Positions 9,182 to 18,657 are shown, counted from the stretch's first letter. The stretch: 64,000 nt of DNA from Geodermatophilus normandii (GCF_003182485.1 NZ_QGTX01000001.1:3868001-3932000), one strand, 5' to 3'. The notes: generated by a model from the sequence alone, not told the origin. A program made the numbers and translations.

Positions 9182-10399
9182 GCGCCGGACCCGCCGCAGC
9201 AGGGAGGGCAACACCCCGTCGGTGGCGCTGCTCGCCCCGGTCACCTGCGCCCACGACTCGTCGTCGCTGACGGTCACCTCACCGGCACCGGGCAGCACGA
9301 CGGTCTCGTAGACGGCGAGCACGCGGCGGGCGACGACCTGCCAGTCGTAGCCGGCCGCCGCCGCGCGGCCGGCCGCCGACAGCGCCTCCCGGCGGGCGGG
9401 GTCGGCGAGCAGGTCCGACAGGGCCCGCGCCAGCGCCGCGCTGTCGCCGCGCCGCACGAGCACCCCGGCGGCGCCGTCGGCGAGGACCCGGGTGAAGGCG
9501 TCGAGGTCACTGGCCACGATCGGCGCGCCGGCGGCCATCGCCTCGATGAGGACCACGCCGAAGGACTCCCCCAGCAGGTTGGGGGCGCAGTAGACGTCCA
9601 CCGACCGCAGGAAGGCGGCCTTGTCGGCCTCGGAGATCTCCCCCAGCAGCGCCACGTGCGCGCGCAGGTCCTCCCCCAGCCCCTCGCGCAGCGCGTCGGG
9701 GTCGCCCCGGCCGGCCACCAGCAGCCGGGCGCCGGGGTGCTCGCGCAGGACGGTGCGCATCGCCTCCAGCAGCACCGGCAGGCCCTTGCGCGGCTCGTCG
9801 AAGCGGCCGAGGAACCCGATGGTCGGCCCGTCGACGCCGCGCTGCACGCCGGGCAGCGTCGGCCCGTCGGCGAAGGCGTCCACGTGCACGCCGTTGGGGA
9901 TGATCACCGCGTCGCCGCCGAGGTGCTCGACCTGCACGCGGCGGGCGAAGTCGGAGACGGCGATCCGGCCGGTGATCTTCTCCAGCCACGGCCGCACGAC
10001 CGGCCCCCAGGCGGCCAGCCACTTCGACCGGACGGTGGCGGCGTGGAAGGTGGCCACGATCGGCCCGGTGGCGATCATGCAGACCAGCAGGCCGATCGAC
10101 GGCGGCGCCGGGTCGTGCACGTGGACGACGTCGAAGTGCCCCTCGCGCAGCCAGCGGCGCACCCGGGAGGCCGAGACGGGCCCGAACTGCACGCTGGCCA
10201 TCGACCCGTTGTAGGGGATCGGCACGGTCCGCCCGGCGAAGGTGACCCACCGGTCGGGGAGCGACTCCTCGCGCTCGGCGGGGGTCAGCACCTCGACGTG
10301 GTGGCCGAGCCCGCGCAGCGTGTCGGCGAGGTCGCGCACGTGGTACTGGACGCCCCCGGGGACGTCCCACTGGTACGGACAGACCAGCCCGACGCGCAT
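9179..10399 (-). CDS. pimA: Phosphatidylinositol alpha-mannosyltransferase PimA
   Basis: GT-B fold glycosyltransferase (GT4) that adds the first mannose from GDP-mannose to phosphatidylinositol, the first step of PIM lipid synthesis at the inner face of the membrane. The 406-residue protein begins MRVGLVCPYQWDVPGGVQ, the GT4 glycine-rich acceptor loop, and has VPIPYNGSMASVQFGP, VATFHA and the donor-site E(x)7E motif in ESFGVVLIE. ATG at 10399 overlaps the patA stop (ATGA). It directly follows patA and pgsA, the usual actinomycete PIM cluster. Confidence 0.93.
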   Translation of the reverse strand: MRVGLVCPYQWDVPGGVQYHVRDLADTLRGLGHHVEVLTPAEREESLPDRWVTFAGRTVPIPYNGSMASVQFGPVSASRVRRWLREGHFDVVHVHDPAPPSIGLLVCMIATGPIVATFHAATVRSKWLAAWGPVVRPWLEKITGRIAVSDFARRVQVEHLGGDAVIIPNGVHVDAFADGPTLPGVQRGVDGPTIGFLGRFDEPRKGLPVLLEAMRTVLREHPGARLLVAGRGDPDALREGLGEDLRAHVALLGEISEADKAAFLRSVDVYCAPNLLGESFGVVLIEAMAAGAPIVASDLDAFTRVLADGAAGVLVRRGDSAALARALSDLLADPARREALSAAGRAAAAGYDWQVVARRVLAVYETVVLPGAGEVTVSDDESWAQVTGASSATDGVLPSLLRRVRR

Positions 10400-11334
10400 C
10401 AGCGGCGCTCCCCGGCCGGTGGGTCCGGCGGCACGTCGGCCCAGATCCGGCCGGGCACGTGCCAGTCCTCGGGCTGCTCGGCGATGCCCGCGGCGAACGC
10501 GTCGGCCACCCCCTGCATCGCCGACCGCACGCGGTCGCGCAGCCGCGTCGCGCCGTCCAGCGGCACCTCGGGGCGGAAGTCGAGCTCCCAGCCCCGCGCG
10601 GTGAACCGGCACACCATGGGCAGGAGGGCCGCGCCGGTCTGGGCGGCCAGCAGCGCCGGGCCGCCGGGCATCGTGGCCGGACGCCCGAAGAACTCGACCG
10701 GCACGCCCCCGTCCCCGAGCGCCCGGTCGGCCAGCAGGCAGACCACGCCGCCGTCGTCGAGCCACTCGCGCAGCACCGTGGCGCTGGGCCGGCTGCCGCC
10801 GGTCAGCGGCACCACCCGCATGCCGAGCGTCTCGCGGAAGGCGACGAACCGCTCGTAGAGCGACTCCGGGCGCAGCCGCTCGGCGACGGTCAGGAAGGGG
10901 CCCCCGAGCCAGTCGACGAACCAGACCCCGGCGGCGTCCCAGTTGCCGCTGTGCGGCAGGGCCATGACCAGCGGCCGGCCCGCGTCCCGGGCGGCCGCCA
11001 CGTGCTCGACGCCGCGGACGACGGTGTCCCCCACGACCCGTGCGGGGTCCAGCCGCGGCAGCCGGAAGGCCTCCTGCCAGTAGCGGGCGTAGGAGCGCAG
11101 CGCCCGGGCGGTGAGCTCGTCGAGCTGGTCCTCGGACAGCTTCCCGCCGGTGGCCACGCGCAGGTTCGCCCGCAGCTGGCGGGCACCGCGGCCCGCGCGG
11201 CCGGCGGCGTACCGGCCGGCGGCGTCGAAGGCGCCGCGGGCCACCGGCTCGGGCAGCCGCTGCACCGCCTGCCAGCCCGCCGCGTAGCCCAGGTCGGTGA
11301 GCCGGGGCAGGACCCGGGCCCGCAGACCGCTCAC
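10399..11334 (-). CDS. patA: Phosphatidylinositol mannoside acyltransferase
   Basis: Membrane-associated acyltransferase that adds an acyl chain to the mannose of PIM1/PIM2. The 311 residues belong to the LpxL/HtrB-type family; the catalytic H(x)4D motif is visible as H128...D133 in LPHSGNWD, with a downstream ERLRPESLYERF block. GTG at 11334 overlaps the pgsA stop (GTGA). Corresponds in position and size to mycobacterial Rv2611c. Lies between pgsA and pimA. Confidence 0.9.
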   Translation of the reverse strand: MSGLRARVLPRLTDLGYAAGWQAVQRLPEPVARGAFDAAGRYAAGRAGRGARQLRANLRVATGGKLSEDQLDELTARALRSYARYWQEAFRLPRLDPARVVGDTVVRGVEHVAAARDAGRPLVMALPHSGNWDAAGVWFVDWLGGPFLTVAERLRPESLYERFVAFRETLGMRVVPLTGGSRPSATVLREWLDDGGVVCLLADRALGDGGVPVEFFGRPATMPGGPALLAAQTGAALLPMVCRFTARGWELDFRPEVPLDGATRLRDRVRSAMQGVADAFAAGIAEQPEDWHVPGRIWADVPPDPPAGERR

Positions 11335-11963
11335 GGGGCCGGGGCCGACGGCGTCAGCGACCTGCCCGCGGCGCCGCGGCGCACGGCGACCACGCGCTGG
11401 GCGACGGTCACCGCGCCACCCACCACGAGCAGCCACAGGCCCACGTCGACGGCGTACGGGAGCCCCAGGCCGGTGAGACCGGTCCCGGCGAGCACGAGGA
11501 TCAGCCGCTCGGTGCGCTCCACCAGCCCGACGTCGCAGGGGATCCCCACGCCCTCGGCGCGGGCCTTGATGTAGCTGGTCAGCACGCCGAGGACCAGGCC
11601 GACGAGGGCCAGCAGCGCCAGCAGGCGGTCGCCGCCGGCGCCGGTGTACCACCAGACCAGCGCCCCGAAGACGGCGGCGTCGACGGCGCGGTCGCAGGCC
11701 GAGTCGAGCACCGCGCCGAACGCCGAGCCACCGCCGCGGGCCCGCGCCAGGGCGCCGTCGAGCATGTCGAGCAGCACGAACACCGTGACGGCGAACGCGC
11801 CCCAGAACAGGACCCCGTGGGCGATGAGCGCCACGGCCGCGGCGATCGCGCCGACCGTGCCGGTGACGGTGATCGCGTCCGGCGTGACCCCGGCCCGCGC
11901 CAGCCGCGACACCACCGGTGCCCAGAACCGGCCGACGGCCGCCCGGGCGCCCGACCCCAGCAC
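11331..11963 (-). CDS. pgsA: Phosphatidylinositol phosphate synthase (CDP-alcohol phosphatidyltransferase)
   Basis: Joins CDP-diacylglycerol to inositol 1-phosphate, giving phosphatidylinositol phosphate. The 210-residue integral membrane protein has the complete motif D66-x2-D69-G-x2-A-R-x8-G-x3-D87-x3-D91 and about six membrane segments. A lipid-specificity role for phosphatidylinositol rather than phosphatidylglycerol is inferred from its place between the HIT gene and patA-pimA, as in mycobacteria. GTG at 11963 lies 3 bases from the HIT stop. Confidence 0.92.
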   Translation of the reverse strand: MLGSGARAAVGRFWAPVVSRLARAGVTPDAITVTGTVGAIAAAVALIAHGVLFWGAFAVTVFVLLDMLDGALARARGGGSAFGAVLDSACDRAVDAAVFGALVWWYTGAGGDRLLALLALVGLVLGVLTSYIKARAEGVGIPCDVGLVERTERLILVLAGTGLTGLGLPYAVDVGLWLLVVGGAVTVAQRVVAVRRGAAGRSLTPSAPAP

Positions 11964-11966
11964 GGG

Positions 11967-12548
11967 TCAGTCCCCCGCCGGTGCCGGCCGGACGCCGCCC
12001 GGCCAGGCCGCGGCCAGCAGCGTGCGGGTCTCGGCCAGCACCTGCGGCAGCACCCGGGTCAGGCCGATGACCGGCATGAAGTTGGTGTCCCCGCCCCAGC
12101 GGGGCACCGCGTGCTGGTGCAGGTGGTCGGCGATGCCGGCACCGGCCACCGACCCCTGGTTCATGCCGATGTTGAAGCCGTGCGCTCCGGTCACCTGCCG
12201 CACCACCCGCATCGCCGTCTGCGTGAACGCGCCCAGCTCGGCGACCTCGGCATCGGTCAGGTCGGTGTAGTCGGGCACGTGTCGGTAGGGGACCACCATG
12301 AGGTGCCCGGCGTTGTAGGGGTAGAGGTTCAGCACCGCGAACACCGTCTCCCCGCGCGCCACCACCAGCCCGTCCTCGTCCGCCATCGCCGGGATCAGGC
12401 AGAACGGGCAGTCGTGCTCGCCGGTGGGCTTGCCGGAGCCGCGGATGTAGGCCATCCGGTAGGGCGTCCACAGGTGCTCGAAGACGGTGGCCGGGCCGCC
12501 GTCGTCGCTGGAGACGGGGACGGTGAAGCCCTCCGGGCCGACGGTCAC
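11967..12548 (-). CDS. HIT domain protein, Ap4A phosphorylase-like
   Basis: Nucleotide hydrolase or phosphorylase of the histidine-triad family. The 193 residues contain a zinc-site pair C47/C50 (CPFC) and the triad HLHQH at 142-146 followed by AVPRW. The order resembles mycobacterial Rv2613c, an Ap4A phosphorylase, also placed between thrS and pgsA. GTG at 12548 overlaps the thrS stop (GTGA); longer versions of the frame run inside thrS. Confidence 0.9.
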   Translation of the reverse strand: MTVGPEGFTVPVSSDDGGPATVFEHLWTPYRMAYIRGSGKPTGEHDCPFCLIPAMADEDGLVVARGETVFAVLNLYPYNAGHLMVVPYRHVPDYTDLTDAEVAELGAFTQTAMRVVRQVTGAHGFNIGMNQGSVAGAGIADHLHQHAVPRWGGDTNFMPVIGLTRVLPQVLAETRTLLAAAWPGGVRPAPAGD

Positions 12549-14602
12549 GGCCGTTCCAGCGGCGCGTCGGCGGTGGGGTCGGGGTTGTGCCGGGCGGCCA
12601 CCCAGGCGACGACGGCCTCGACGGCGTCGGCCACCGGCACGCCGTTGCGCTGGCTGCCGTCGCGGTAGCGGAAGGAGACCGCGCCCGCCTCGGCGTCGGT
12701 GGCCCCCGCGATGAGCACGAAGGGCACCTTCTGCTTGCTGGCGTTGCGGATCTTCTTCTGCATGCGGTCGTCGGAGTCGTCGACCTCGACCCGGATGCCG
12801 CGGGCGCGCAGCCGCAGGGCGACGTCGGTGAGGTAGCCGACCTGGTCGTCGGTCACCGGGATGCCGACCACCTGCACCGGCGCCAGCCAGGCGGGGAACG
12901 CGCCGGCGTAGTGCTCGGTGAGGACGGCGAAGAAGCGCTCGATCGAGCCGAACAGCGCGCGGTGCAGCATGACCGGCTGCTGCCGGGAGCCGTCGGCGGC
13001 GGTGTACTCCAGCCCGAAGCGCTCCGGCAGGTTGAAGTCGACCTGGATGGTCGACATCTGCCAGCTGCGGCCGATCGCGTCGCGAGCCTGCACGGAGATC
13101 TTCGGGCCGTAGAAGGCCGCGCCGCCCGGGTCGGGCACGAGCTCGAGGCCGGAGTCGAGCGCGGCCTGCCGCAGCGCCTCGGTGGCCACCTCCCAGCTCT
13201 CGTCGGACCCCACGGACTTCTCCGGGTTGCGGGTCGAGAGCTCCAGGTAGAAGTCGGACAGGCCGTAGTCGGCGAGCAGGCCGAGCACGAAGTCCAGCAG
13301 GCCGCGCAGCTCGCCGGCCATCTGCTCGGGGGTGCAGTAGATGTGCGCGTCGTCCTGGGTGAAGCCGCGCGCGCGGGTCAGCCCGTGGATGACCCCCGAC
13401 TTCTCGTACCGGTAGACGGTGCCGAACTCGAACAGCCGCAGCGGCAGCTCCCGGTAGGACCGGCCGCGGGACCCGAACACCAGGTTGTGCATCGGGCAGT
13501 TCATCGGCTTGAGGTAGTAGTCCTGCCCCTGCCTGCGGACGGTGCCCTCGGCGTCGCGCTCCTCGTCGAGCTGCATGGGCGGGTACATGCCCTCGGCGTA
13601 CCAGTCGAGGTGCCCGGAGATCTCGAAGAGGCGGCCCTTGGTGATGTGCGGGGTGTTGACGAAGGAGTACCCGGCCTCCTCGTGCCGCTGCCGGCTGTAG
13701 GCCTCCAGCTCCCGCCGGACGACGCCGCCCTTCGGGTGGAACACCGCCAGCCCCGAGCCGATCTCGTCGGGGAAGCTGAACAGGTCCAGCTCCGCGCCCA
13801 GCCGGCGGTGGTCGCGGCGCTCGGCCTCGGCCACCTGCTCCAGGTACGCCTTGTGCGCCTCGCGGCTCTCCCACGCGGTGCCGTACACGCGCTGCAGCTG
13901 CGGGTTCTTCTCGCTGCCCCGCCAGTAGGCGGCCGCCGAGCGGGTGAGGCTGAACGCCGGGATGGTGCTCGTGCGCGACAGGTGCGGACCGCGGCACAGG
14001 TCGGTCCACACGCGGTCGCCGGTGCGGGCGTCGAGGTTGTCGTACATGGTCAGCTGCGCGCCGCCCACCTCGACGTCGGCGCCCTCGGTGTCGCCGGCAC
14101 CGCCCTTGAGGCCGATCAGCTCGAGCTTGTACGGCTCGTGGGCCAGCTCGGCGCGGGCGTCGTCGTCGCTGACCTCCCGGCGGGCGAAGCGCTGGCCGGC
14201 CCGCACGATCTGCTGCATGCGCTTCTCCAGCGCCTGCAGGTCCTCCGGGGTGAAGGGCTTCTCGGGGTCGAAGTCGTAGTAGAAGCCGTTCTCGACCGGC
14301 GGGCCGATGCCCAGGCGGGTGCCGGGGAAGAGGTCCTGCACGGCCTGGGCGAGCACGTGCGCGGTCGAGTGGCGGATGACCGCGCGGCCCTCGGGGCTGG
14401 CGGCCGGCACCGGCTCGACCTCGGCGTCGGCGCCGGGCACCCAGGCCAGGTCGCGCAGGTCGCCGGTGGCCACGTCGCGGACGACGACCGCGCCGTCGGG
14501 GCCCTTGAGCGCCACCCCGGCGTCCTTGAGCGCCTGCTCGGCCGTCGTCCCGGCCGGCACCCGGACGAGGGTGGTGGCAGCAGGACGGGGCGCGGCGGAC
14601 AC
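12545..14602 (-). CDS. thrS: Threonine--tRNA ligase
   Basis: Class II aminoacyl-tRNA synthetase charging tRNA-Thr. The 685-residue protein has an N-terminal TGS domain (about 14-72), an editing domain with [11 protein letters not shown], the class II core with the zinc-binding MNCPMH and [12 protein letters not shown] (motif 2), [12 protein letters not shown] (motif 3), and an anticodon-binding C-terminus. GTG at 14602 has AGGAG 6 bases upstream. It is the first gene of thrS-HIT-pgsA-patA-pimA. The leader is only about 100 bases and I saw no T-box. Confidence 0.96.
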   Translation of the reverse strand: MSAAPRPAATTLVRVPAGTTAEQALKDAGVALKGPDGAVVVRDVATGDLRDLAWVPGADAEVEPVPAASPEGRAVIRHSTAHVLAQAVQDLFPGTRLGIGPPVENGFYYDFDPEKPFTPEDLQALEKRMQQIVRAGQRFARREVSDDDARAELAHEPYKLELIGLKGGAGDTEGADVEVGGAQLTMYDNLDARTGDRVWTDLCRGPHLSRTSTIPAFSLTRSAAAYWRGSEKNPQLQRVYGTAWESREAHKAYLEQVAEAERRDHRRLGAELDLFSFPDEIGSGLAVFHPKGGVVRRELEAYSRQRHEEAGYSFVNTPHITKGRLFEISGHLDWYAEGMYPPMQLDEERDAEGTVRRQGQDYYLKPMNCPMHNLVFGSRGRSYRELPLRLFEFGTVYRYEKSGVIHGLTRARGFTQDDAHIYCTPEQMAGELRGLLDFVLGLLADYGLSDFYLELSTRNPEKSVGSDESWEVATEALRQAALDSGLELVPDPGGAAFYGPKISVQARDAIGRSWQMSTIQVDFNLPERFGLEYTAADGSRQQPVMLHRALFGSIERFFAVLTEHYAGAFPAWLAPVQVVGIPVTDDQVGYLTDVALRLRARGIRVEVDDSDDRMQKKIRNASKQKVPFVLIAGATDAEAGAVSFRYRDGSQRNGVPVADAVEAVVAWVAARHNPDPTADAPLERP

Positions 14603-14702
14603 GGGGTCTCCTGGGGGTCGCGAGGTGCTCGGGAGGGCGTCCGCCGGGGCGGACGCGCACCGGCCAGCCTAACGAGCGCCCTCCCCCTGGCCGGGCACCC
14701 GA

Positions 14703-15236
14703 CTACGCGGGGACGACCTCGTCGCCGACGGCGACCGTGCCCGGCTCGGCGACCTCGGCGTAGACGCCCAGGCAGTGCTTGGGCAGCCGGGTGACCTGCA
14801 GCACCGCCGAGCCCAGCCGCAGGCGCCGGCCCACCCAGGAGCGCTCGTCGTCGGCGGGCAGGTCGAGGACGAGGTTCGCGCGGGGGTCCTCGGCGCCGCA
14901 GCCGGCCGGGACGACCCCCGCGGCCGCCCGGTCCAGCGCCTGGCGGGACACCAGGTGCACCGCCGCGGCACCCTCGGGACGTCCCGTCAGCGGCTCCAGC
15001 CGCACCGCCTGCCCCAGGGCCGCGGTGACGGCGGCGGCGTCCAGGTCCGGGTGCCCGGTCGGGGTGACGCCGGCCAGGCCGGGGACGTCCCGGCCGCGCA
15101 GCACCCGCCCGGCCGGGTCGACGACGGCGAACGCACGGTCCCCGGCCAGTCCGGCCGGGCCGACGTCGGCCCGCTCGAGCGGGGTGCCGGCGCAGCCGCG
15201 CACGGGGTAGACCGAGATGCCGACGACGGTGCCCAC
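14703..15236 (-). CDS. MOSC domain protein
   Basis: Likely a molybdenum-cofactor sulfurase C-terminal (MOSC) protein that carries or transfers sulfur, or a mARC-type reductase. The 177 residues show a beta-barrel N-domain (MGTVVGISVYPVRGCAG), the DPRANLVLD stretch typical of MOSC proteins (usually RFRPNLV) and a conserved cysteine C155 in LPKHCLGVY. It is shorter than the usual 220-280 residues. The GTG at 15236 lies 6 bases after a TAGCGT element, which supports a leaderless start. Confidence 0.78.
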   Translation of the reverse strand: MGTVVGISVYPVRGCAGTPLERADVGPAGLAGDRAFAVVDPAGRVLRGRDVPGLAGVTPTGHPDLDAAAVTAALGQAVRLEPLTGRPEGAAAVHLVSRQALDRAAAGVVPAGCGAEDPRANLVLDLPADDERSWVGRRLRLGSAVLQVTRLPKHCLGVYAEVAEPGTVAVGDEVVPA

Positions 15237-15242
15237 GGCGTC

Positions 15243-15248
15243 ACGCTA
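15243..15248 (-). promoter_or_regulatory. -10 element of the MOSC gene
   Basis: TAGCGT on the minus strand with a 6-base spacer to the GTG start at 15236. Confidence 0.4.
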
Positions 15249-15267
15249 CGACCGGCCGGGCGGCGGG

Positions 15268-15657
15268 TCAGGCGGCGAGGGCGCCGCGCCTGCGCAGCCG
15301 GCGGAGCTGGGACTCCAGGTAGGGCCGGGCCCTGCGCTGCCCGCCGCGGACGGCGATCGCGGCGGCCAGGTCGGCGAGGACCCGGGCCAGCCGCACCTCG
15401 TCGGCCGGCCAGCCGCGGCGCAGGCACTCCTCCAGCCACTCGACCGGCGCGGTGTGCCCCCGCTCACCGTTGCAGCGCCCGCAGGCGGCCACCTCGTTCT
15501 CCAGCCACGACGGGCCGCCCTTGACCCGCGGCACGACGTGCTCGGTGGTGGCGGCGACCTGCCCGGTGAGAGCGCGGCCGCACCAGATGCAGGTGGGGCC
15601 GTCCCGTTCCACGGCCGCCTCGAGGCGGGCGGCCCTGTCCAGTGCCATCGGTTCCAT
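15268..15657 (-). CDS. HNH endonuclease family protein
   Basis: Small 129-residue protein with an HNH/zinc module: C23 and C26 in CIWCG, EH at 39-40, N54 in SWLENEV and the second pair C59/C62 in CGRCN. Such stand-alone HNH proteins are common in actinomycetes and their targets are mostly unknown. The first ATG (15657) is chosen; the second at 15648 is possible and neither has a strong ribosome site. It lies between a MOSC gene and an uncharacterised gene, with no visible link to restriction or phage genes. Confidence 0.75.
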   Translation of the reverse strand: MEPMALDRAARLEAAVERDGPTCIWCGRALTGQVAATTEHVVPRVKGGPSWLENEVAACGRCNGERGHTAPVEWLEECLRRGWPADEVRLARVLADLAAAIAVRGGQRRARPYLESQLRRLRRRGALAA

Positions 15658-15698
15658 GGTGCGCCCGGACCGTGCCGCGCGCCTGAGGGATCGGCCAC

Positions 15699-16163
15699 TC
15701 AGCCCCGGCGGCGCCGCCCGGCCACCCGCGGCCGGCGCGGGGCCACCGCCGCGGCGAGCGCGCTCTCCCGGCGGCGGACCGCCCGGCGGAAGCGCGCGCG
15801 GCCGGGGTGGACGCCCGGCGGGTACGCGTACCAGCCGAGGTCCTCCGACGGCGGGTCCGGCGCCGCCTCGTCCTCGCGCATCCGGTGCCGCAGGCGGGCG
15901 AGGACGGCCTCGGCGACGTGGTCGTGGTCGAGCACCCGCCGCGGGTCGGTGACCCCCTCGGCCTCCAGCGCCTCGCCGTACCACCGCTGCCAGCCGTGCC
16001 CGAACGCCCGCTCCGCGAGGTCGGTGACGACGGCGTACGCGGCGTCGACCCGCACGTCCGCCTCGAGGGCGAGATCGAGCTCGACGACCGCACGCAGCGT
16101 GTACGGGCCCGGCCCGGGCCACTGGCCGCCGTCGGGGAGGGTGGGCGGGTGCTGGTCGGTCAC
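15699..16163 (-). CDS. Uncharacterised 154-residue protein
   Basis: Not recognised. The protein is soluble, with an aromatic centre (AFGHGWQRWYGEAL), an acidic middle (LDHDHVAEAV) and a strongly basic C-terminus (RRPRVAGRRRRG). No signal peptide or membrane segment. The GTG at 16163 is preceded by a CACGAT-N6 pattern that may be a leaderless promoter. It is next to the HNH gene on the same strand, and codon use is like its neighbours. Confidence 0.6.
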   Translation of the reverse strand: MTDQHPPTLPDGGQWPGPGPYTLRAVVELDLALEADVRVDAAYAVVTDLAERAFGHGWQRWYGEALEAEGVTDPRRVLDHDHVAEAVLARLRHRMREDEAAPDPPSEDLGWYAYPPGVHPGRARFRRAVRRRESALAAAVAPRRPRVAGRRRRG

Positions 16164-16283
16164 CGGCGCATCGTGGCAGTCGGCGGGTCACTCACCGATG
16201 AGAAACGGGATCGGCCAGTGTCTGACCCCACGAGACCGACCGACCGGCCGACAGCGGCCGACCGACCTCGCGAGGAGACAGAC

Positions 16284-16832
16284 ATGGGCGTCATCCGGGT
16301 GCACGAGTTCACCACCGTCGACGGCGTCGTCGACGCACCGATGTGGACGGTGGACTACGGCTTCCCCGACGACCTGGCGACGTCCATCGGCGCGCTGACC
16401 GCGCCGGCCACGGGCATCCTGCTGGGGCGCACCACCTTCGAGATGTTCGCCCCGGCGTGGTCGACGCGGACCGAGGAGGAGGACCCGGGCGCGCCGTTCT
16501 TCAACGACACGACCAAGTACGTCGTCTCCTCCACCCTGACCGACGCCGAGGGCGTGTGGCGGAACTCGACGGCCCTCGGCGGCTACGACGCCGACCGCAT
16601 CCGCGAGCTCAAGGCCGACCACGACCTCTACGTCAGCGGCAGCGCCACCCTCGTCCGCGGGCTCGTCGACGACGGCCTGGTCGACGAGCTGCACCTCTAC
16701 GTCTACCCGGTGGCCGTCGGCTCGGGCATCCGGCTGTTCCCGGAGGGCCGGCCGCAGACCAAGCTGTCCCTGGTCGGCGTCGAGGCGCTGAGCAACGGCG
16801 TGGCGCACCTGACCTACGGCCCCGCCGCCTGA
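16284..16832 (+). CDS. RibD C-terminal/dihydrofolate reductase-like protein
   Basis: Predicted NAD(P)H-dependent reductase of the DHFR/RibD-C fold; these stand-alone proteins rarely have a known substrate. The 182 residues show the fold's N-terminal strand (MGVIRVHEFTTVDGVVDAP), GILLGRTTFEMF, KYVVSSTL, YVSGSATLVRGLVDDGLVDELHLYVYPV and the GIRLFPEG turn. ATG at 16284 has GAGGAG 7 bases upstream. It is one of the few plus-strand genes here and ends at a strong hairpin. Confidence 0.85.
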   Translation: MGVIRVHEFTTVDGVVDAPMWTVDYGFPDDLATSIGALTAPATGILLGRTTFEMFAPAWSTRTEEEDPGAPFFNDTTKYVVSSTLTDAEGVWRNSTALGGYDADRIRELKADHDLYVSGSATLVRGLVDDGLVDELHLYVYPVAVGSGIRLFPEGRPQTKLSLVGVEALSNGVAHLTYGPAA

Positions 16833-16868
16833 CGACGGCAGCCCCCTCACGGCAGCCCCCTCACAACA

Positions 16869-16901
16869 GAGGCCCGGGTCCCCTCGCGGGACCCGGGCCT
16901 C
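16869..16901 (+). terminator. Terminator of the DHFR-like gene
   Basis: Perfect 14-bp stem (gaggcccgggtccc with its complement) and a 5-base loop ctcgc, 36 bases after the stop. No T-tract, as usual in this GC range. Confidence 0.8.
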
Positions 16902-17125
16902 TCGCGCGGGGTGGGCCCGTCGACGACTCCCGGGCCCGGCGCAGGTCACGGCCGCATGGCCGGGTTCGTCACTCGATGACGACCTCGCTCGACGGCGGAG
17001 CCGGAGCCGCCGGACCCGACGCGCCGCCGCACGTCGTGCGGTCCGCGCGCGAGCGGCCGGCCGCCGAGGAGGTCGTCCACGCCCGCCACCGGACCCGCTG
17101 GGCCGCGCCACGACCCCGGACACCA

Positions 17126-17169
17126 GGAAGGGCCAGGCTCCCCCGTCTCCGGGGTGACCTGGCCCTTCC
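17126..17169 (-). terminator. Terminator of tRNA-Val(CAC)
   Basis: 12-bp perfect stem (ggaagggccagg and complement) with a 20-base loop, 5 bases beyond the tRNA 3' end on the minus strand. Confidence 0.7.
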
Positions 17170-17174
17170 CGCGG

Positions 17175-17246
17175 TGGGCGATACTGGGTTCGAACCAGTG
17201 ACCTCTTCGGTGTGAACGAAGCGCTCTACCACTGAGCCAATCGCCC
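17175..17246 (-). tRNA. tRNA-Val (anticodon CAC)
   Basis: 72-nt cloverleaf with 7-bp acceptor GGGCGAT/ATCGCCC, D-arm GCTCAGTGGTAGAGC, anticodon arm CTTCG-TTCACAC-CGAAG and T-arm CTGG-TTCGAAC-CCAG. The loop gives anticodon CAC, which reads GTG. CCA is not fully encoded. It is identical to the tRNA-Val at 20276 except in the anticodon arm. Confidence 0.95.
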
Positions 17247-17272
17247 GCTGCGCCGTCCATGATGCCAGACGG

Positions 17273-17746
17273 TCACCGCCACAGCGGCACCCACCCCGGC
17301 ACCCAGTCCGGCACGCCCATCACGTGCAGCACGACCACCAGGACGCCGTAGACGAAGGCCGCCGTCAGCGCGGCGATGCCCAGCCGCACCCAGACCGGCT
17401 GGCGGCCGAGCCAGTCGGTCCATGCCTTGACGTTGCGCTTGGTGTACTCCAGCAGCCGCTCGGCCCAGGTGAACTCGCTGGCGAGCACGAACAGGCCGGC
17501 GATGACGGTGAGCCAGCCGGGGCCGGGCAGCGGGATGGTGACCAGGCCGACGGCCACGATCAGCCCGCCGATGATGCCCACGCAGACGCGGTAGGCGTGG
17601 TCGAGCGAGCGGCGGGCGCCCAGGCGGCGGCGCCAGCCGGTGTCGGCGATGCGCTCGCGCAGGCTGTGGTGGCCGTCGCTCGCGTACTGCTCCCGCCGCT
17701 CCTCCGCGGTCGGTCGTGCCCGCCGCTCCCGCGGGAGCGGGGGCAC
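17273..17746 (-). CDS. TIGR02611-type transmembrane protein (PGPGW motif)
   Basis: Small membrane protein of unknown function. The 157 residues start with a basic, cytoplasmic region, then two hydrophobic segments around the diagnostic TIPLPGPGWLTVIAGLFVLASEF, and another at WVRLGIAALTAAFVYGVLVV. The GTG at 17746 has AGGA 4 bases upstream; a CTG at 17764 overlapping the anti-sigma stop is a less likely start. It follows the sigma/anti-sigma pair on the same strand and may share their transcript. Confidence 0.72.
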   Translation of the reverse strand: MPPLPRERRARPTAEERREQYASDGHHSLRERIADTGWRRRLGARRSLDHAYRVCVGIIGGLIVAVGLVTIPLPGPGWLTVIAGLFVLASEFTWAERLLEYTKRNVKAWTDWLGRQPVWVRLGIAALTAAFVYGVLVVVLHVMGVPDWVPGWVPLWR

Positions 17747-17760
17747 CGTGTCCTGTCCGC

Positions 17761-18657
17761 TCAGCTGGTCACCTGCCCGCTCGCCACCACGTCCGTCGGT
17801 TCCGACGGCATCTGACGACCGGGCTCGATGCTGATCGCGTACCCCACGTAACCGTCCAGCCCGGTCGAGGCGGAGCCTACGGTCCGGAGGTCCGTTTGTG
17901 GGGAGACGACGTCGAAGGTGCCGAGCGCCACGGGCGAGTCGTCGACCATCCCCCACACCACGTACACGCTGTCGCTGTCGTCGTTGACCTGCAGCCCGTG
18001 GGTGACGACCTCCAGCTGCGCCTCGCGGGCGACGACGGTGGCCACCTGCTCACCGTCGCCGTCGCGGTAGACGGGCGCGATCGTCGCCCGGCCCGGCTGC
18101 AGCACCGAGTCGAGGACCTGGGCCTGCTCGGCGGCGGCCGCCTGCGCGTCGTCGCGGGCGGAGCTGAGCACGACGTTCCAGGTGCCCAGCGCCAGGATCG
18201 CGGCCACGGCGGCGGCGACGAGGGCGTTGGGCAGCACCCGCCGCCACGCGGTGGGCGCGGGCGGGACGGGCGCCGCGGCCGGCGGCTCGTATCCCGGGAA
18301 GCCCGTCGCCGCGGGGGCGTCGGTGCGGCGGCGCCCGCCGGACGCGGCGGTGGCGCCGGACGGCCGGGCAGGGGGGACGTCGGCCGGGAGGTCGGCGCCG
18401 GCCGGGGGCGGCAGCTGCTCGGTCTGCTCGACGGCGGCACGCAGCCGGTCGCGCAGCCCCTCGCTCGGCTCGGCCTGCGGCAGGTCGCCGGCCAGCGCGG
18501 ACATCACCTCGGAGGTCTCGGCGACGGTCCGGGCGCAGCGGGGGCAGCTGGGCAGATGGGCGCCGAAGAGCGTCTCGTCCTCCGGCTCGAGCGCGTGCAG
18601 CGCCCAGCCGACGGCGAGCTCGTCGTAGGGCTCGTGATCGTCGTCGCGCGGGTTCAC
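17761..18657 (-). CDS. rskA: Anti-sigma factor, RskA-like, with zinc-binding domain
   Basis: Membrane-bound inhibitor of the adjacent ECF sigma factor. The 298 residues have an N-terminal anti-sigma domain with H34-x3-C38-x2-C41 (HLPSCPRC), a proline-rich linker, one membrane helix (VAAAVAAILALGTW) and an extracytoplasmic RskA domain (VYVVWGMVDDSPVALGTFDV). GTG at 18657 overlaps the sigma factor stop (GTGA), the usual coupling for such pairs. Release probably needs stepwise proteolysis of the outer domain; the trigger is unknown. Confidence 0.88.
   Translation of the reverse strand: MNPRDDDHEPYDELAVGWALHALEPEDETLFGAHLPSCPRCARTVAETSEVMSALAGDLPQAEPSEGLRDRLRAAVEQTEQLPPPAGADLPADVPPARPSGATAASGGRRRTDAPAATGFPGYEPPAAAPVPPAPTAWRRVLPNALVAAAVAAILALGTWNVVLSSARDDAQAAAAEQAQVLDSVLQPGRATIAPVYRDGDGEQVATVVAREAQLEVVTHGLQVNDDSDSVYVVWGMVDDSPVALGTFDVVSPQTDLRTVGSASTGLDGYVGYAISIEPGRQMPSEPTDVVASGQVTS

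Larger units (their letters stand above)
16833..17174. other. Gene-free stretch between the DHFR-like gene and tRNA-Val
   Basis: Holds two hairpin terminators (16869-16901 and 17126-17169). Between them, roughly 16902-17125, I see no credible gene; the frames here run through the tRNA or are shadow reading. Confidence 0.6.

Noticed and set aside
14603-14702. T-box or other leader before thrS
   Set aside because: Only about 100 bases, no T-box sequence or specifier stem seen.
16946-17260. Small minus-strand ORFs across 16946-17260
   Set aside because: They read through tRNA-Val and its terminator.
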